NCBI RefSeq assembly: GCF_001949145.1
Contig: NW_019091382.1
Span: 1,853,619 to 1,917,618, forward strand
From: Acanthaster planci
Lineage: Eukaryota > Echinodermata > Asteroidea > Valvatida > Acanthasteridae
Length of the DNA stretch: 64,000 nucleotides
Reading direction: 5' to 3'
Shown here: in pieces, positions 1 through 13,417 of the stretch
Layout: the number at the start of each line of letters is the position of its first letter
How positions within the stretch are numbered: position 1 is the first letter of the stretch
The notes under the pieces: generated by a model
What the model was told of the DNA's origin: nothing
The model's database searches: none
What the model saw: the letters and a program-made list of their open reading frames with translations, nothing else
Position numbers and translations under genes: made by a program

Positions 1-485
1 CTTAACGGTCATTTATAGCCGCTCGAAGTAATCTTTAGGCACTACTCTAAGTTGATAGGTGACCTTCATTGACGCCCGAGTATTTCAGCCAGGCCTGCAG
101 CCTTGTAAAAAGAGCCCAGATTGTGCGGTGTTGTATAACTGTCTTTTGTTCACGAACCTGGCTAAGTGCACTGCTGACCTCTTTTCAATAGGGGCCAGAT
201 TAGCGTGCAGCGGTGCTGTGTGGCTCATCGCTGCGGTGGTGGAGCGCTTTTGTCTCTGGTGGTAATCCGCTTGCTCTCAATGCCCCAAACCCTGGTTTAC
301 GGTTTCTTAAGAAGACTGGATTATCACCACTTTTGAGAGTGAAAAATGTCGGTAATTCCTAGCAGCCTGGTCTTTTGTTTGGAGTATGGTTACAGGGCCC
401 TGTTTCCTTTGTCCGAGTTCGGAGACCCCGGCCACGCACATAAACCATGTCTCTGATTCCTGAGTCCCCGACAGGAAGTGGTTAA
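1..485 (-). mobile_element. Partial TTAA-flanked MITE, copy A
   Basis: This is the reverse complement of the repeats at 15011-15604, 39408-39986 and 56613-57207. Its inner end reads CAGGAAGTGG followed by TTAA at 482-485, matching the terminal inverted repeat of the full copies. The other end is cut off by the window edge, losing roughly 80 bases. No long open frame is shared among the copies, so it is non-autonomous. A TTAA target site suggests mobilisation by a piggyBac-type transposase; that is inferred from the target site only. Confidence 0.85.
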
Positions 486-886
486 AAACAATAGTAAGTT
501 ACAGCATAATCGGCAAGACGTTTCCTGCACTTTACCACTTGAAGTAGTGTAAAGCCATTTGACCCACTAACCCTAAGTAGTGTATGATCCCCTCGTATCT
601 CAAACCTGTTCAAAATTTCCTGCTGCAAATGAACAGGTTCCAGCCATATTATTTAATGTAGGCATCAATGGGATTCAAAATGTTTTTATTTTGAAGTTTT
701 AAGCTTAACATTATTTCAATACTCAGATGATGTTTTAGATACAAGATTCCATTTTGACTTTTTTTCGCTGGGCCTTGAGTAATAAGTTCTAACAAATGCT
801 AAAAATGTAACTTTTATTGATCCACATATGTATACAAATGATTTACACAATTTGTATTTCATGTATTAATTTGACAGACTATTCAG
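486..886. other. Non-coding stretch before the first exon
   Basis: AT-rich sequence with no supportable frame or repeat. Given the exon that follows, it is most likely the 3' part of an intron. It ends in a TTCAGCAG splice acceptor region. Confidence 0.5.
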
Positions 887-889
887 CAG

Positions 890-1255
890 AGAATGAACTT
901 GCGCAATGTGAGACATGAGCTTTTGGATCAACTTCAAAAAAGTTATGCCAAAAGCTGCACTCCTCCCTCAACCCCAGAGACCACCACTACCACTTCAGCA
1001 CGAGGTTCATATGCTAGATCTGATCTATCTCCTGCTAAAACTCACAAGAAGAGAAGGGCTCCTCCCACTCCAAAGCAGCAAGAAGAACAGCAACTTGCTA
1101 CAGCAACTAAGTTATCACAAGTAATCAAGCCTGTTCTTCGTGAGCGTCCTTCTTCACAGTTATTGAAACAACAAAGTGATAGGCCTGCATGTAGAACACC
1201 AGAATCAGGTGGATTGCCTATGATGAAGCCAGTACCGAAGCCAAGGAAACTAAAG
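890..1255 (+). CDS. Penultimate coding exon, proline-rich basic protein
   Basis: I do not recognise the gene. A 122-codon open segment is bounded by an acceptor (TTCAG|CAG|AGA, two AGs three bases apart) and a donor AAAG|GTAGAA at 1255/1256, both in phase 0. The sequence is rich in S, T, P and K. It holds KKRRAPPTPK and, near its end, KPVPKPRKLK; these resemble class I/II SH3-domain ligands with positive flanks. There is no predicted membrane segment or compact domain, so it looks like the disordered tail of an adaptor or cytoskeletal protein. The ATG at 893 is just inside the exon and need not be the start. The exon joins in frame to 1947-2036. Its real size depends on exons left of the window. 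Confidence 0.5.
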
Positions 1256-1946
1256 GTAGAATACTGCAGTATTATGGTCTACATGTAATGTATGCTGCTC
1301 ATACTGCCTCTGACCAGTTGGCCATTTATTAGGTTACATTCTAGTGGAAAGACCCATTGAACCCTGCATGTGGAGCTGTTCCAGTTGGACAATGAAATAG
1401 CCTTGCTTCTGTGGAAATCTTCCGTGATCACCTGTGGCCTGTTGATTTTACATATCAATCACTGTCACTTTAGTTCATCAGTTTTGAGTTAAGTCATAGT
1501 AGTTTTGATCCCCCCCAAAGGAACATTGGAAACACAACATTAAAGCTGTAAGAAGAGAGAAGACTGCAAAATGACATAAGGCAGCTTTTCATTTTGCAGG
1601 AAACTGTTGGTGCAGTGCACATGTACATTTTGAGAAAACACCAGACTCCCCACAATTAAGGGGGAAAAAGGGAACTATGTATACTGTACAGAGTACCTCT
1701 TACTAATTTTTGTAATGAACTTCTTGCTAAATACTATCCTTTTATTCACCTGGTCTTACCTTTGAGATGCAAGAAATGGTCGACTACTTATTTTAATCTG
1801 ATTGCTGTTAGGCATATCCCTCCCATTTATTTATCATCCCTTGATAGGCTGCTAATTAGTCTTTGTTTCTGATCAAGGAAAATGTGCTTCCTGAATGTAG
1901 CACGTGTTGTGAATCAACCGTTTATATTATCTTCTTTATAATTCAG

Positions 1947-2036
1947 GAAGACGGTCAGGTTGCCTGTGTTTATCATGGACACAGTCATCCACAACCAAGA
2001 AACGGACAGAAACATGAGCTGAACAGTTTGGTGTGA
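1947..2036 (+). CDS. Terminal coding exon of the same + strand gene
   Basis: A pyrimidine-rich acceptor (ATAATTCAG) precedes a phase-0 frame of 29 codons ending in TGA at 2034-2036. The preceding exon also ends in phase 0, so the splice keeps frame. The encoded tail begins EDGQVACVYHGHSHPQPRNG and ends ELNSLV. It is hydrophilic and histidine-rich and has no recognised domain. No canonical AATAAA is seen in the first few hundred bases after the stop. Support is splice-site geometry and phase only. Confidence 0.45.
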   Translation, partial: EDGQVACVYHGHSHPQPRNGQKHELNSLV

Positions 2037-5000
2037 GTCAAACTGGATGCATCAACATGAAGATGGAATTGAACAAAAGTAACTGTACGTGTACTTACTT
2101 CAGTAGGATTGGATATATCCTACGTGTACAATGTATGCAGAACATTTTTATCCATGTATATTTCACAAGCTTGTAGCCTCTAACTTCCAATGTTTATGCA
2201 TTAGTGCTACATTTTGATGTCCTTTGGTTTCCCAAAGGATTTATTAGTGAACATAAGCTGCCACCTTTTAGTACTGCACTTCTTACTCAAATTGATTTGA
2301 GTTGTATTCTTTTAAATACATGTAACAACTTGATAACCTTAGTTTGCATAAGTCATCAGACCTTAACATTAAAGGGCTTTAAAGACTGTAACATCTGCAC
2401 GTATATGCACCAAATACTGTGATAAATGTAATGAGTCAGCATTAACGGCCCATAAAAACCCTTTTTTTTATTCCAAGAATAATAAGCACACACATCCTAA
2501 GGAGGAAGAATCTGGCACCCATATAAAGACTGGGGTAAGACTGTCAATGGGAAATGTTACCAACTTAAAAACCTCATAGAAAACACATATTAGAAGGAAC
2601 AGGGAAATTTTGAGGGGAGATCATGCGTCTAAAGGAAGGTGTCAAAAGTAAGTACGAGCAGTCTGATTTAGATACATGTAGTGGCACCTGGTTTCCCTCT
2701 TATAGGTAGTCATACATTGATTCACTCAGATCCAAATGTGTAATAATCAATTGCCTACTGTTGCAGTGATGTTCTTGTACATGTAACTAATACAAAATTT
2801 GTAGGGGGGGACATGAAGGGGTGCATGTATTGCAATTTACTGTGGCAATTACACTGACCAGTAAATTGACTTTATATTCACACTGTCATTTGAACACTCT
2901 AATGTCCGTGCAATCTATAGACATTTCTTATGACCAAAATTAGAAGGTATCACTACAGGGCCATCCTGTTTGCACGCAGGTGGTGTGCACAGGTGAAATT
3001 CCTCCTTGACCAATAGGCAGCAGTCAATTGCCGAAGTGGGCGTGCATGCTCAGCTTGAGACAGCTGTGTGAGTGAAAATGGCCCATTGGAATGGCATCTT
3101 GTCAGGTTTGTCTCTACATGTACACACACACACAAAATAAAATGCATCAAGATGCATATGGCAATAAGTATAGGACACAAATAAATCACTTTTGAATTTA
3201 CGGTGAGTTTGCAGTGAATCTGAGGATACAAGATTGAAGATAAATAACAATATCCACATTTCTGTCATTACCAGAATCCAGAATTAATATGGCTTCCATC
3301 TACTCACCGCCACATTTCTGATTGCATGAGTAGTTAATAGCTCGATCATATCTGAACAAATGGCACATACTGTGTCAACAATGTATGAAGTGTATGTCAA
3401 TATGCATTAGTAATGCGAGTCATTAAGTTGATGAAACTTTATCAACTGATCAAGACACACACTGATACTTATCAACATAAAATTCTCACTTGTTGTTTTT
3501 TGGGGGGTTTAATGTTAGCATTGTACAGATATTGTGCAGAAGTATTTGGGACTGAAAGATCTTATATTGAAAGTGAAATTATAAAGATTATGATTAATAA
3601 CCTTAACCTTCTAGACAGCGCTCCTAGAACCTTTTTTAATCTTCTTGATTCTTCTACAACTCATTCCAATCATTTGGATTACTTTTTTATTTTATAATGC
3701 ATGTAATTAATAACTTGGACAAAATCTATTTCCCTGTTTGTTACAAAAGCAATAAAATTATCTAAGGACCATACATGATTTTAAAAAGTCTATTATGAGC
3801 TCATAAACAAAAGACTTATATTCCGACCTGGCATGCTTATCAAATTTAAAATGTAAAAATGTAATAAAAAATGTAAAAATTAGAAAGTGAAATGTGGCAT
3901 TGGGCAAGTTACAGTTTTGAGGGTCACATTGCCATATGACTCGAATTTTCATACTACCGGTGGGCCAAACTTTGTTTTTCTAAAAGCTTTTTGGTCTCTT
4001 TCCAGTGAAATATTTTTCAAACAAATTTCTCATCCAATAAAGAGTCCCCTTGATTTAGCAAAACACTTTTGGTTTGTGCAGAGCTGTGCGCTATACCCAT
4101 AGTTTTGTTGCATGAATACCATATAAATCCATCGTTAAATAATGATGACTTGTAGTATGTGGGATTACTTCAAATTTGTTTTGTTCATCAAAACACCATT
4201 TACCGAAAAAAGGCTGACTGGTAATTATTATGTTGTACTTTTCAGGGTTTTTACAGTTTAGAAAACTTGGACCTCAATTCAGTTTGGATGGGAAAAAGGA
4301 GAATTCATAAAATATAAATGCCCACCTCACTAGTTTTTATCAATCTGAGCAATGTAAACCTAAAATTAATCTTAACTGGACTTTAAACAAAGGCCTACTT
4401 AGTGGATACAGCAGGTGATACCTAAGTTGGGTTGAAAGCATTAGTTCTGAAAATATTTATCCATTATTTGGGATGAGATACATTTTCGGTTTATTTTTTA
4501 ATTAATATGGATAACTTTTATTTGTACAGTAGTCAAAGCTTGAAATTTGATTCATGACAATGGACCATACGTGCAGGTAGTGAGCTTGAAAGTAAACAAA
4601 TGGCAAACACTCCATTCACAAATAAAACCGGAATATTGGATGTAGAATTTACTTGTAGAAATCAGTGGACTTTGTTTTGTTTCTGTACTGACTTTCCTTA
4701 AGTAATATACCTGGGAGTAGTAAGCATGGGAGGCTGGGGATGCACATATGTTTGTGTTCCAGTCCTTGACACTGAGGAGTTTGATAGCAAGGCGGTTTTT
4801 AAGTCATCTTGCCAACCTTTTCTTTTTCTAAAGAATTTCCAGGTAATAGAAAGAAAATCAATTGACAAGTTAAACATTTGATGCTCAGGAACTCATCTCA
4901 AGTTGATTAAAGCAACCTAGTATTGATTGTGGATACCATAAAAAAGGTATACAAATAATACATATTGAGGTGGTGAGAATCATTTCATGAGGTAACAAAC

Positions 5001-7318
5001 GAAATTTTCCATTCCACCTCAAAATTATTCTTACCACTGCACATATGTGAAACATTAATTATTTGGTTCATACAATACCTGCATAAATCCTCATCACCTG
5101 ATTGGTTGACTTCTGATACTCCCTCCTCTGTTAGGGGAGCAAACAGTCCTCACATATTAATGTCCGCCATTTTGCAAAACGATTCATGTCCGAAGCACCA
5201 CCCACTAGTAGTACTGTGCAATATTTGACTGGTTCCAGTCCCTGCATTATGTTCCTCTCTTTAATACCAGAAATGAAATGGGGGTGGGAACTAGGAAAGT
5301 GAAATTAAGTTCTATTCAATGGATACTGTGAAATACAATTCAGTGGACATGTGACCAACAATCAACCAATCAGATGAGTGGCTTTTATGCAGGCATTGTA
5401 CATGTATAAAAAAGAATATTTGTACCTTGTGGGAAAACATTGGGCATTTTGGAAAACTTTATATATAAAATAGGCACACATGGCACCATTATAATACCAG
5501 CTGACCTGCATCTCCACTCCATTCAGAAAAAAATGACAACAGAATGGATGGGGAGACCTGTTTAAGACAGGGACCACATCACTTCATGTCAAGACATCCA
5601 TCGCTCGGTCTGTCAGTAGACCAATTTGTATCCTTGTGGAGTCATGGCTTTGTTCTCCAGTACTAATATGGTCGCGTGTGAAACGATGTTTTCAAAATGC
5701 TCCCATTTTAACAAGAATCACTCCTACACTGAAATTTTGACCGAATGTCCTCTATATGAAACACTTTAATTTGTGCTGATTCTTACACCTTAAAAATTTC
5801 TTCTTTGTGAGCGATTTGCAAATATCAGTTTCATGAAATCCTTGTGGAAACCTATACACCTTTAGAAATTCTTTGTTGAGACCTATTCAACTCACTCTCC
5901 TAGGTCTCCACAAAGCACCATATTTCAAAACCAATCTGGGAAAGGCAAATGGCTTTCAAAAAGTTCTGTTAAGGAGATACATCACAGCTACACTACAGAT
6001 GCATAGATGCGTTGGTTGCTTGCTGTCTTAATCCATGCATGTGCATGAACATTCAGTATGCATGTTATGCGATTGTGGAAGTGTTAACCCATGTTATTGC
6101 TCACATGAGCTCAACCCATTTAAAAACTTGAAAAAATGCTTCTGAAATTTTCAGCATTCCAACAGCTGTGGGGAAGAGTGATTAAGGCCATGAACAAACA
6201 AATACAGTCCCAAATAACACAGACATGCTTGTCCATTGTTGCCAATTGGTTCACAAGTCAAAATGAGGGGCATTTGGAAAAAGTTGTTAATCACATCTAT
6301 TTTGTGCAGTTATTTCACCAGACCAAATTACATGTACATGTAGCTTCATTTCCAGTAAATTGCACCATGCAAAAACAGTGATCAGCAACTTTTTCCAATC
6401 AACATGCATCTCTCAAATACATCATTTCTAACGGTTATGTCAGCATGTGTCAAGCTGTGGGCAAGAAATCTAAATGTCACTGTATTCTTTAACTAGGGCA
6501 TATAAATCCTGTGCAAAACTTATGGCCAGTGAAGATGGCCATACAAGATGGTCTACCACTTCATCCATATACAATAAAGGCTGGCATGGAGGCTAATTAA
6601 AAAGCTTGAAGGGGAGTTGAGACATCATCAATAAATAAGGTGACTTGAAGGTTTGCGTGGTAGCCATCTTGCAGGGCAGCTGTTTTGTTACACAGGGAAA
6701 TCTTTGTGCATACCCTGTGAACTGGAACAAAAGCACTAGACCTGCAAGATAGGAATTCTTTGCTTACTTGTGAAATGGTCCACATTGCTCACCTTTTAAT
6801 ATATTTTTCTTGAAGTTTTGTCCAGATAGAAGTACATGCACCATGTGCTCTATGCAATATCATGAACACTGTTCATTCTTTCGAGAACCCTAGTAAAAAA
6901 TGGCAAGTACAAGCATATATGTTTCCATGTGTTCAATACTTACATATCTTCTTCACAGGGTAATGGGCATCTGCTTTACTGATCACAGAAAACAACTTTG
7001 TATTACATTCATTAAAAAAAATAAATAATCACATTTGTAATCACTAAGACTGCTGAATGATCACAGAGGCACCTCCAACTGAAAATGTAGGCATACATTT
7101 ATGTATACATGTACATCCCCCAGTCCCATATTAGTATCATACGCTTGAGTGAGGAATGCAGCTTGTTTCATTTCTGCATGTGTGGCTATTCCAGTGAAGT
7201 GACCCTCCATGTCCAAGAGAGATCATTCACACAGATGATATGCTGGCTGGTCCCATATCCTAAATCTATTCAAGACATGGGGCTGTTTTAGACTAAATGG
7301 AAAATGTACACTTTCCGT
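2037..7318. other. Long gene-free stretch (3' UTR/intergenic)
   Basis: No exon could be supported here. It holds the presumed 3' UTR of the preceding gene, an (AC)n run near 3120, scattered TACATGTA palindromes, and a short segment at 6640-6760 related to the palindromic repeat at 58135-58310. Open frames under 100 codons here show no protein-like composition. Confidence 0.5.
6640..6760. repeat. Diverged copy of the 58.2-kb palindromic MITE
   Basis: The segment shares TGGTAGCCATCTTG, CACAGGGAAA and a following CATACCCTG with 58190-58260, in the same order and spacing. The terminal repeats are degraded. It is a dispersed non-coding repeat. Confidence 0.6.
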
Positions 7319-7352
7319 AAGGGAATAAATATGTGCTTAGCCGGTCTTAATT
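7319..7352. repeat. Fragment of the 47.5-kb MITE terminus
   Basis: It contains GGGAATAAATATGTG followed by CTTAGCCGGTCTTAA, closely matching the end of the inverted-repeat element at 47461-47612 and part of 47999-48010. Only one terminus is recognisable. Confidence 0.5.
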
Positions 7353-7457
7353 GTGCGTTATAAGACTGACTCAGGAATTTGGACTTGACTGTTGGCCGAG
7401 TGGCAGGTGAGGGAATTATCATCATTTGTTCTCCTGAGCAACCAGTCAAGCGCATAT

Positions 7458-8890
7458 TTTTTTTTTTATGTTTTATTGATCATAAAAACACAAAACATAC
7501 ATCAGAAAGAAAAACCACAAATTATACACAATTAAGGAAATTGAGAAAACAGAAGATAAAGGGAAAGTATAAAAGAAAAAACTTTAGAAAAAAGTGGGGG
7601 CCATGAAGAGATGTAGAAAGATGGTCACTGCACATGTCAATTTGAAATAATTGCATAGGGTTTACAGAATTAGAATTGGAATTTCCATTTTTTATAATGA
7701 AGACTAAGGGTTTGATTTTTAATAGCACTCTTATATTCTATACGATATTGATTTTGTAAAAATAGTCTTAACCCCAAAAAGGAAGGCATTTGAATCTGGA
7801 ATTTACACCTATATAAATAAAACTTAGTACAAAGAAAAACATAAGTCAAAAATTTGTTATGGGGAACTCCAAAAAAGAATTCAGATTTCCCATTCTGAAT
7901 TGGGTCTTTGAGATTTTGGTAGATAAGAGACATGAGGTCTGACAAGATGGGTGAAACATGATCAAACTCAAAAAAAAATGACTCAAAGTTTCGGGACATC
8001 TATCACAAAAAGTATCCTTAGGAGAAACAAGGCAATAGCCCCATGAAACATCTTAAAATAAAAAACTCTTAATTTGGTTTCATTTAAAGTTACGTGTATG
8101 AATCACCTCAAAATTTTCATCTTCCCAAGTTCGCATTTATAGCACTATTCCAAAAATTCTGTTGTTTTCTGGGGTGGGTTTATCAGTCATTATATTGTAA
8201 GTATACTAAGACACTTTTTTCAACATGAAGTTATTTTTTAACACAGTCATTAAATCATCACCCTTCAGTTGCTTATAAAAAAACAATCATGAGGAATACA
8301 ATTGAGCAAAGTGTTATACTTCCTTCTGTCTTTAAAGGAAAAATCATACTCAATTATGAGCTCTTCAAATAAAAGAAGATCAGGTTAAGATTCATTGAAG
8401 AAGTCCTTAACACAAATTAGACCTTTTCATACCACTCTGGAAAATCAAGGTATGGCTTTGATTTAGAGCGAATATGTCTATTCAACCACAGAATTTCTGA
8501 GGAGAAATCAGTTAATTCGAAGCTCATATCAATAGCCTTTTCCCTGAAGAAGGTCCATGTCCTAATAGAGTCCACAACCTGAGTGTTTTTATTTTACCCA
8601 AAAGATTCTCAGGAGGATTAGATTTCCACAAAATGTCTATAGTAGGGTGAAAGTTAAACAAAGAGTCAATTTCCATAGTTTTCCATAAACTGTCATAGGA
8701 ATCATCTAGCAGTTTCTTAACCGAGGCCATTTTTTGAGCTTGACAGAAAATGAAAGGATCTATCATAGTCAAGCATATATTTATTCCCATTCACAAATAC
8801 CTTTTTATCGAAAGAGTCAAAGAAATCAACATGTGACAAATTTCTAATGATTTTGTTCCACAATTTTACTTTCATTTTTCTGAACAGCCC
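7458..8890 (-). pseudogene. 3' end of a Tx1/L1-like LINE
   Basis: Minus-strand frames at 7670-7999 and 8524-8790 resemble the C-terminal tail after the reverse transcriptase of Tx1/L1-clade LINEs. This part normally carries a degenerate zinc-knuckle-like region and a conserved stretch around KFYLYRCKFQIQMPSFLG. The frames are separated by stops and frameshifts. A T10 run at about 7458-7468 is the complement of a 3' poly(A) tail, consistent with target-primed reverse transcription and 5' truncation. The catalytic RT core and endonuclease are absent. Family assignment rests on motif resemblance; presence of a decayed LINE is more certain than its exact clade. Confidence 0.6.
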
Positions 8891-8899
8891 TGTTCATTT

Positions 8900-11800
8900 T
8901 ATGGTATATTCCTTTTGAAAGTTGTCCAATAGAATCCCCTTTGATGCACGCGGCACATGCGTGGCACGTCACGCGCATACAGATTCCTGACCAATCAGAC
9001 GGATTAAACTGCCTCGTATCCATGTGCCAGTGCGTGATTCACAGTGGGCATTATCACTTCTCAGTGGGCATTGTCAAATTTGTTAATACATGGTCAAGTG
9101 ATACATTTCCACCAACAGGAATAGAAAAACTGTCTGAGGTATTTATGAATATACATTTGTTTTGTTTCAGTGAGGAAGCCTCCTAGCTCGGCAGTATTTG
9201 CCTGAATTTTTTTATTATTTGTGTTAATTCAATTGTAAGCTCTTTCAAGGTGTTTTGTTTCCCATAGTTATGGCCACTTGAACTGAAAGCAGAGAAACAT
9301 TGGGAAACAGTACCCCAGAGACTAAACAATTACAACAGTGGATGCATTCTGTTCAGCCCTTAATGCAAATCTCCATCTACCTTATGGGATGGCTCGATCA
9401 AAACAAAGGAAAACAGATGCCCAGTGATAAACTGTCCCCAAAAAGCATTTACATTTTAGTATGTCTCACACAGCAGTGCACTGGTAAATTTCAGCCAAGC
9501 TGATGGGCATACAATATACATGTTGTCACAAGACATGACTGACAGCATTTTATAAAGACTATAGTAAAGATGCACGCTACAGTAATAATTATTTCCTCAG
9601 AACAGAAAACTAAATCATTTTCTTTGAAACTGAAAATATTTATTTCTGTTCAAAGGTGAACATACAGAATTCCTACAATTACATAAAACATTAAGACATA
9701 ACAGACATATACATGTGTTTGAACTTTTCGAATGTATTGGTCAATGTCTGGGAAAATATCCGGAGGTCCATGGTATACATGTTCCATGTATACAGAGAAC
9801 AGAAACACGTGCAGGCCTGTACAGACTATGCCGATATCTCATGTCAATGAAAGGTTTTGTTTGCCTGCTCATCATGCCCATAGAGCAAGTCCTATCTTTA
9901 TGGGCTGCCTGAGGGTTATCAGGCATCCAGTTTTTGAAAAAACCTTCAGACAAAATGCATGATAACAGAGCTTAATACCAAATTGCATAGTACATGTACA
10001 TGCATTTGAACAAGAACTTACATTTTGTTGTTAGTGCATGAGGTGGCCACTCTCCACTGCAAATTGTAGGTTTGGGCGTGGCTATCAACCCATAAGGCAT
10101 TCCATGAATGCCATCACAATTCTACAAAGGCCTTGGATACTTCAAGCACATATAAAGCATATTTAATGTAAGAGTTACAAAAAGCTGCACCACTGACATA
10201 CATGTATTCTGAATTTAAAAAAATCATCCAGCAACAGAGTAACCATGGATTTGAACACGTGATGTCTTCATACATTGAATATACATGTATGTAAATACTG
10301 TTACAATTTTAATTACTTTTGTCACATGCTGGCCGTCTATTTGAGTTGTACTTTCTATGCCTGAAGGTGACAGGAGGTTATTTGTTTATAACACTGAACA
10401 GTACAACTGTAACAAACACCAACAAAGTGGCCCATTGCTGGTTTGTGCAGTGTAACCATGCTAACTTCTTCATATATTCATTCCAGTGCTCCATGATTTC
10501 ACATAAGATGTACAGATCCACATGCAACTGCTACTTTAATTTACACATTACTGCTCTCAAAATTCCATCGGAGATTAACCATGAAATTCTAGATATATAA
10601 TGGATGTTTTTTATGGGATGTAGAATTACATGTACGTTCTCTGTGTAAATGAGTCAATTGCACAGGGATGATCCCCATTTCGTACAATGTACAAAGTACA
10701 ACTTGTTATGTAAAAAAGTCACGGCTTACAAAGGGGAAACAAAGTACTCAAATACTTGAACATAAACAAGTGTATAGAATAATATTTGACTGTTACATGT
10801 ATTTACAAGACATTAAACTGACTGGCAGTTGAGAAACAACCTTAGAGTTCAGGACTTCAGTCAACAGAAGTCTCACTATTCCACAAATAATCCACTGTAT
10901 AAACAAAGAATGGGCCACTAAGCTACCTTGAACAGATGCTAACAAGGCTTGAAAAAGGCTGAATTGTAAGCTGCTACATCATGGTAAACAAAACATAAGG
11001 AGGAAATATTTCCATGACTATCTTTACTTAAAATGCAAGCGTTTGTTTTGGCCTTATATTGTAGATAATTAATTCCAGGAGATGCATGACTGCAATGGCA
11101 CTGCACTGGTGGCACCATTCTCATGCATGTGTTCTTAAACTTCAGACTTACATGTACCTGTATTTTGGCAAAAATTAGCATTGCACCTTCAGGCTAAAGG
11201 CGTCATTAAGTGGGATTGTAAATGTACCTCCTGTACAAAAGCACGGTGCCACAATAATAATAGCTTCTAAACCTGTCACTGATTACTCTCTGAGGAACAA
11301 TGACCTTGACCTTAATCATTGTTCTTGTTCATATTGCTGTCGCATAAATAATAAGTTCAAGAGCAAGTTTCTGAGGTATTGTTCAGGTAATTTGTAAGCA
11401 ATTTTAGTACACTTTACAACCTTGTTCATGCAGAGGGAATCCCCCTTTAGGAGACATATTTCAAGACACAAGCTGAAATCAAATTCGACTTGAGTTCAGG
11501 AGAAGCTTTTGCTAACAGATTCAGTCCAGTATTTATCTATGTGTGTACTGATACGAAAAACTCTCAAACCAGCTCCGTGTGAAATAAACAGGCCTCATGG
11601 TAGTGAGGTGTGATGTGTTCCATCGAGTCCCCATAGGGAAGCGCAACCGTAAACAAACTTTGACATCATTACACTGAATGTTTTAGGTCTATTGAAGGTG
11701 GATATTACAGACAAGGAGGTAGGCATGATCAAACACTATGCAATCAACTTTCCTATTTTTCTGTTCCCCTTTCATGGGTCACAAATGACAAACCATCAAC

Positions 11801-13415
11801 CAATTTGTTATGTTACACATAATGCACACCAATCTGTGTTTACCATTAAGATGATGAACATGTACTCGTACAAGAATTATTAATATAAACTTCAAGTGCA
11901 CTATGCTGTTTCATATAAATTTAATCTTAGCTAGGTATGCAAGAGTAAGGAAACTGTCTGAACATGATTGGAATTCTGGCATGTGCGACACACCATGTGC
12001 ACTCTTGACTGAGTTGGTTCTGCGAGGGCGCTGCCCAACATTGAGGAGACAGAAAAGACAACATGAAAGAGGCCAAGAATGCTTATGAAAATGGAAGTTT
12101 TGCATAAAATTCCCATTCAAAAATTTCAGAATGCAAGCCAAAATGCACATCTTGCATAACATGAATATGCCTGTATGGACAATAATTAACACACAATGCA
12201 TATTCAATAGAACCCCCATGTATTAGAAAATCTCTAATACCACTCCTTCCAAATTTTCCCCATTCAGTGGGTGTAAAGTTTCATTATAATCCCCTCATCC
12301 ATGCCCACTTACAGTGCCTGTACACCTCCAATATATGTACACCCTTCCTTGACTGTAATGTATACCAACACACTGTGTTTAGTAACATGGCACAAGGCAG
12401 TATTCACATGATACACACCTGCATGTAACATGAAGACTCCAACAGTATAATCAGCCATCTTGTATTCAAATCGTGTACACATAAATGAAATTAAATTAAC
12501 ACACACCACCATTTTACAGTAGGTAGTGTAAAGAACCATCCTCTCAACAGCAATGTGCAATTACCCGATGGCATCTCCACAGCATGGCGTATCATTGATA
12601 CACTGACAAATAGTTACAGCGGCTGAACTAAACTGTCCTGAATTTATCAAAATCAATTGGATTGGATAAATATGAAGAGGAAGGTTACAATTTAAGTGCA
12701 GCAAATAATATCCCAAGAGTTTGTACTGCTGCAAGCTATATAATCAGCCAACTGAAAAAAACTCCTCTGAAAGTTAAGTGTTCTCCCCTAATTCATGGGT
12801 AGTGGAGAAGCGATTATAGAAAAAGGGAAAGTACATGTCATTCACACAGCCGTGGGCCAGCATTGTAGGAATTACATGTGGGTCTCTGGACATGCATGTG
12901 TACTTTTCCAACAGCAAGTACCAGTAAATAAACAGGGCTTTGCAACAGGCATTTATCAACAGGCACAAGGTCCTAGTTTGATACATTATCTACAGCCTGT
13001 TACTCTCAGCTTGGTTTCATGTTTGTTCTCTTGCATTTTTATAAATCAAGTCCTACACAAAAACTAGAGGTCAGAGACAGACATTCTTGCAAACTGTTTT
13101 GATGTAAAGCAATTGCTGTTAATATGAAACCAATTCCCCCCTTACATGATGTAAATTACTGGTAACTACAAAATTACAACGAACAAAACACAGCCTTAAA
13201 AGAACAATGGAACTATTTTACAATGATCACTGGAAAGCATACCAATTTCTTGAGTTTGGCAGTGATGGCAAAATGCAAGTTAAAAAGTACATCAGAAACC
13301 CCTGCCTGCTAAGTTTTAAAAAGTCCCAAGTACAACTTTTCTGTCACAAGGCAAAGTGAGGGCCATGATTTCTTGTCCTTTCTTTGAGAAGGATCTTAAA
13401 TTTTCAAGTGTTCAT
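8900..13415. other. Gene-free stretch downstream of PWWP2
   Basis: No exon or named repeat is supported. The right part, just below 13418 and on the minus strand, is expected to hold the 3' UTR of the PWWP2 gene. TACATGTA-type palindromes are frequent. Confidence 0.5.
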
Positions 13416-13417
13416 AT

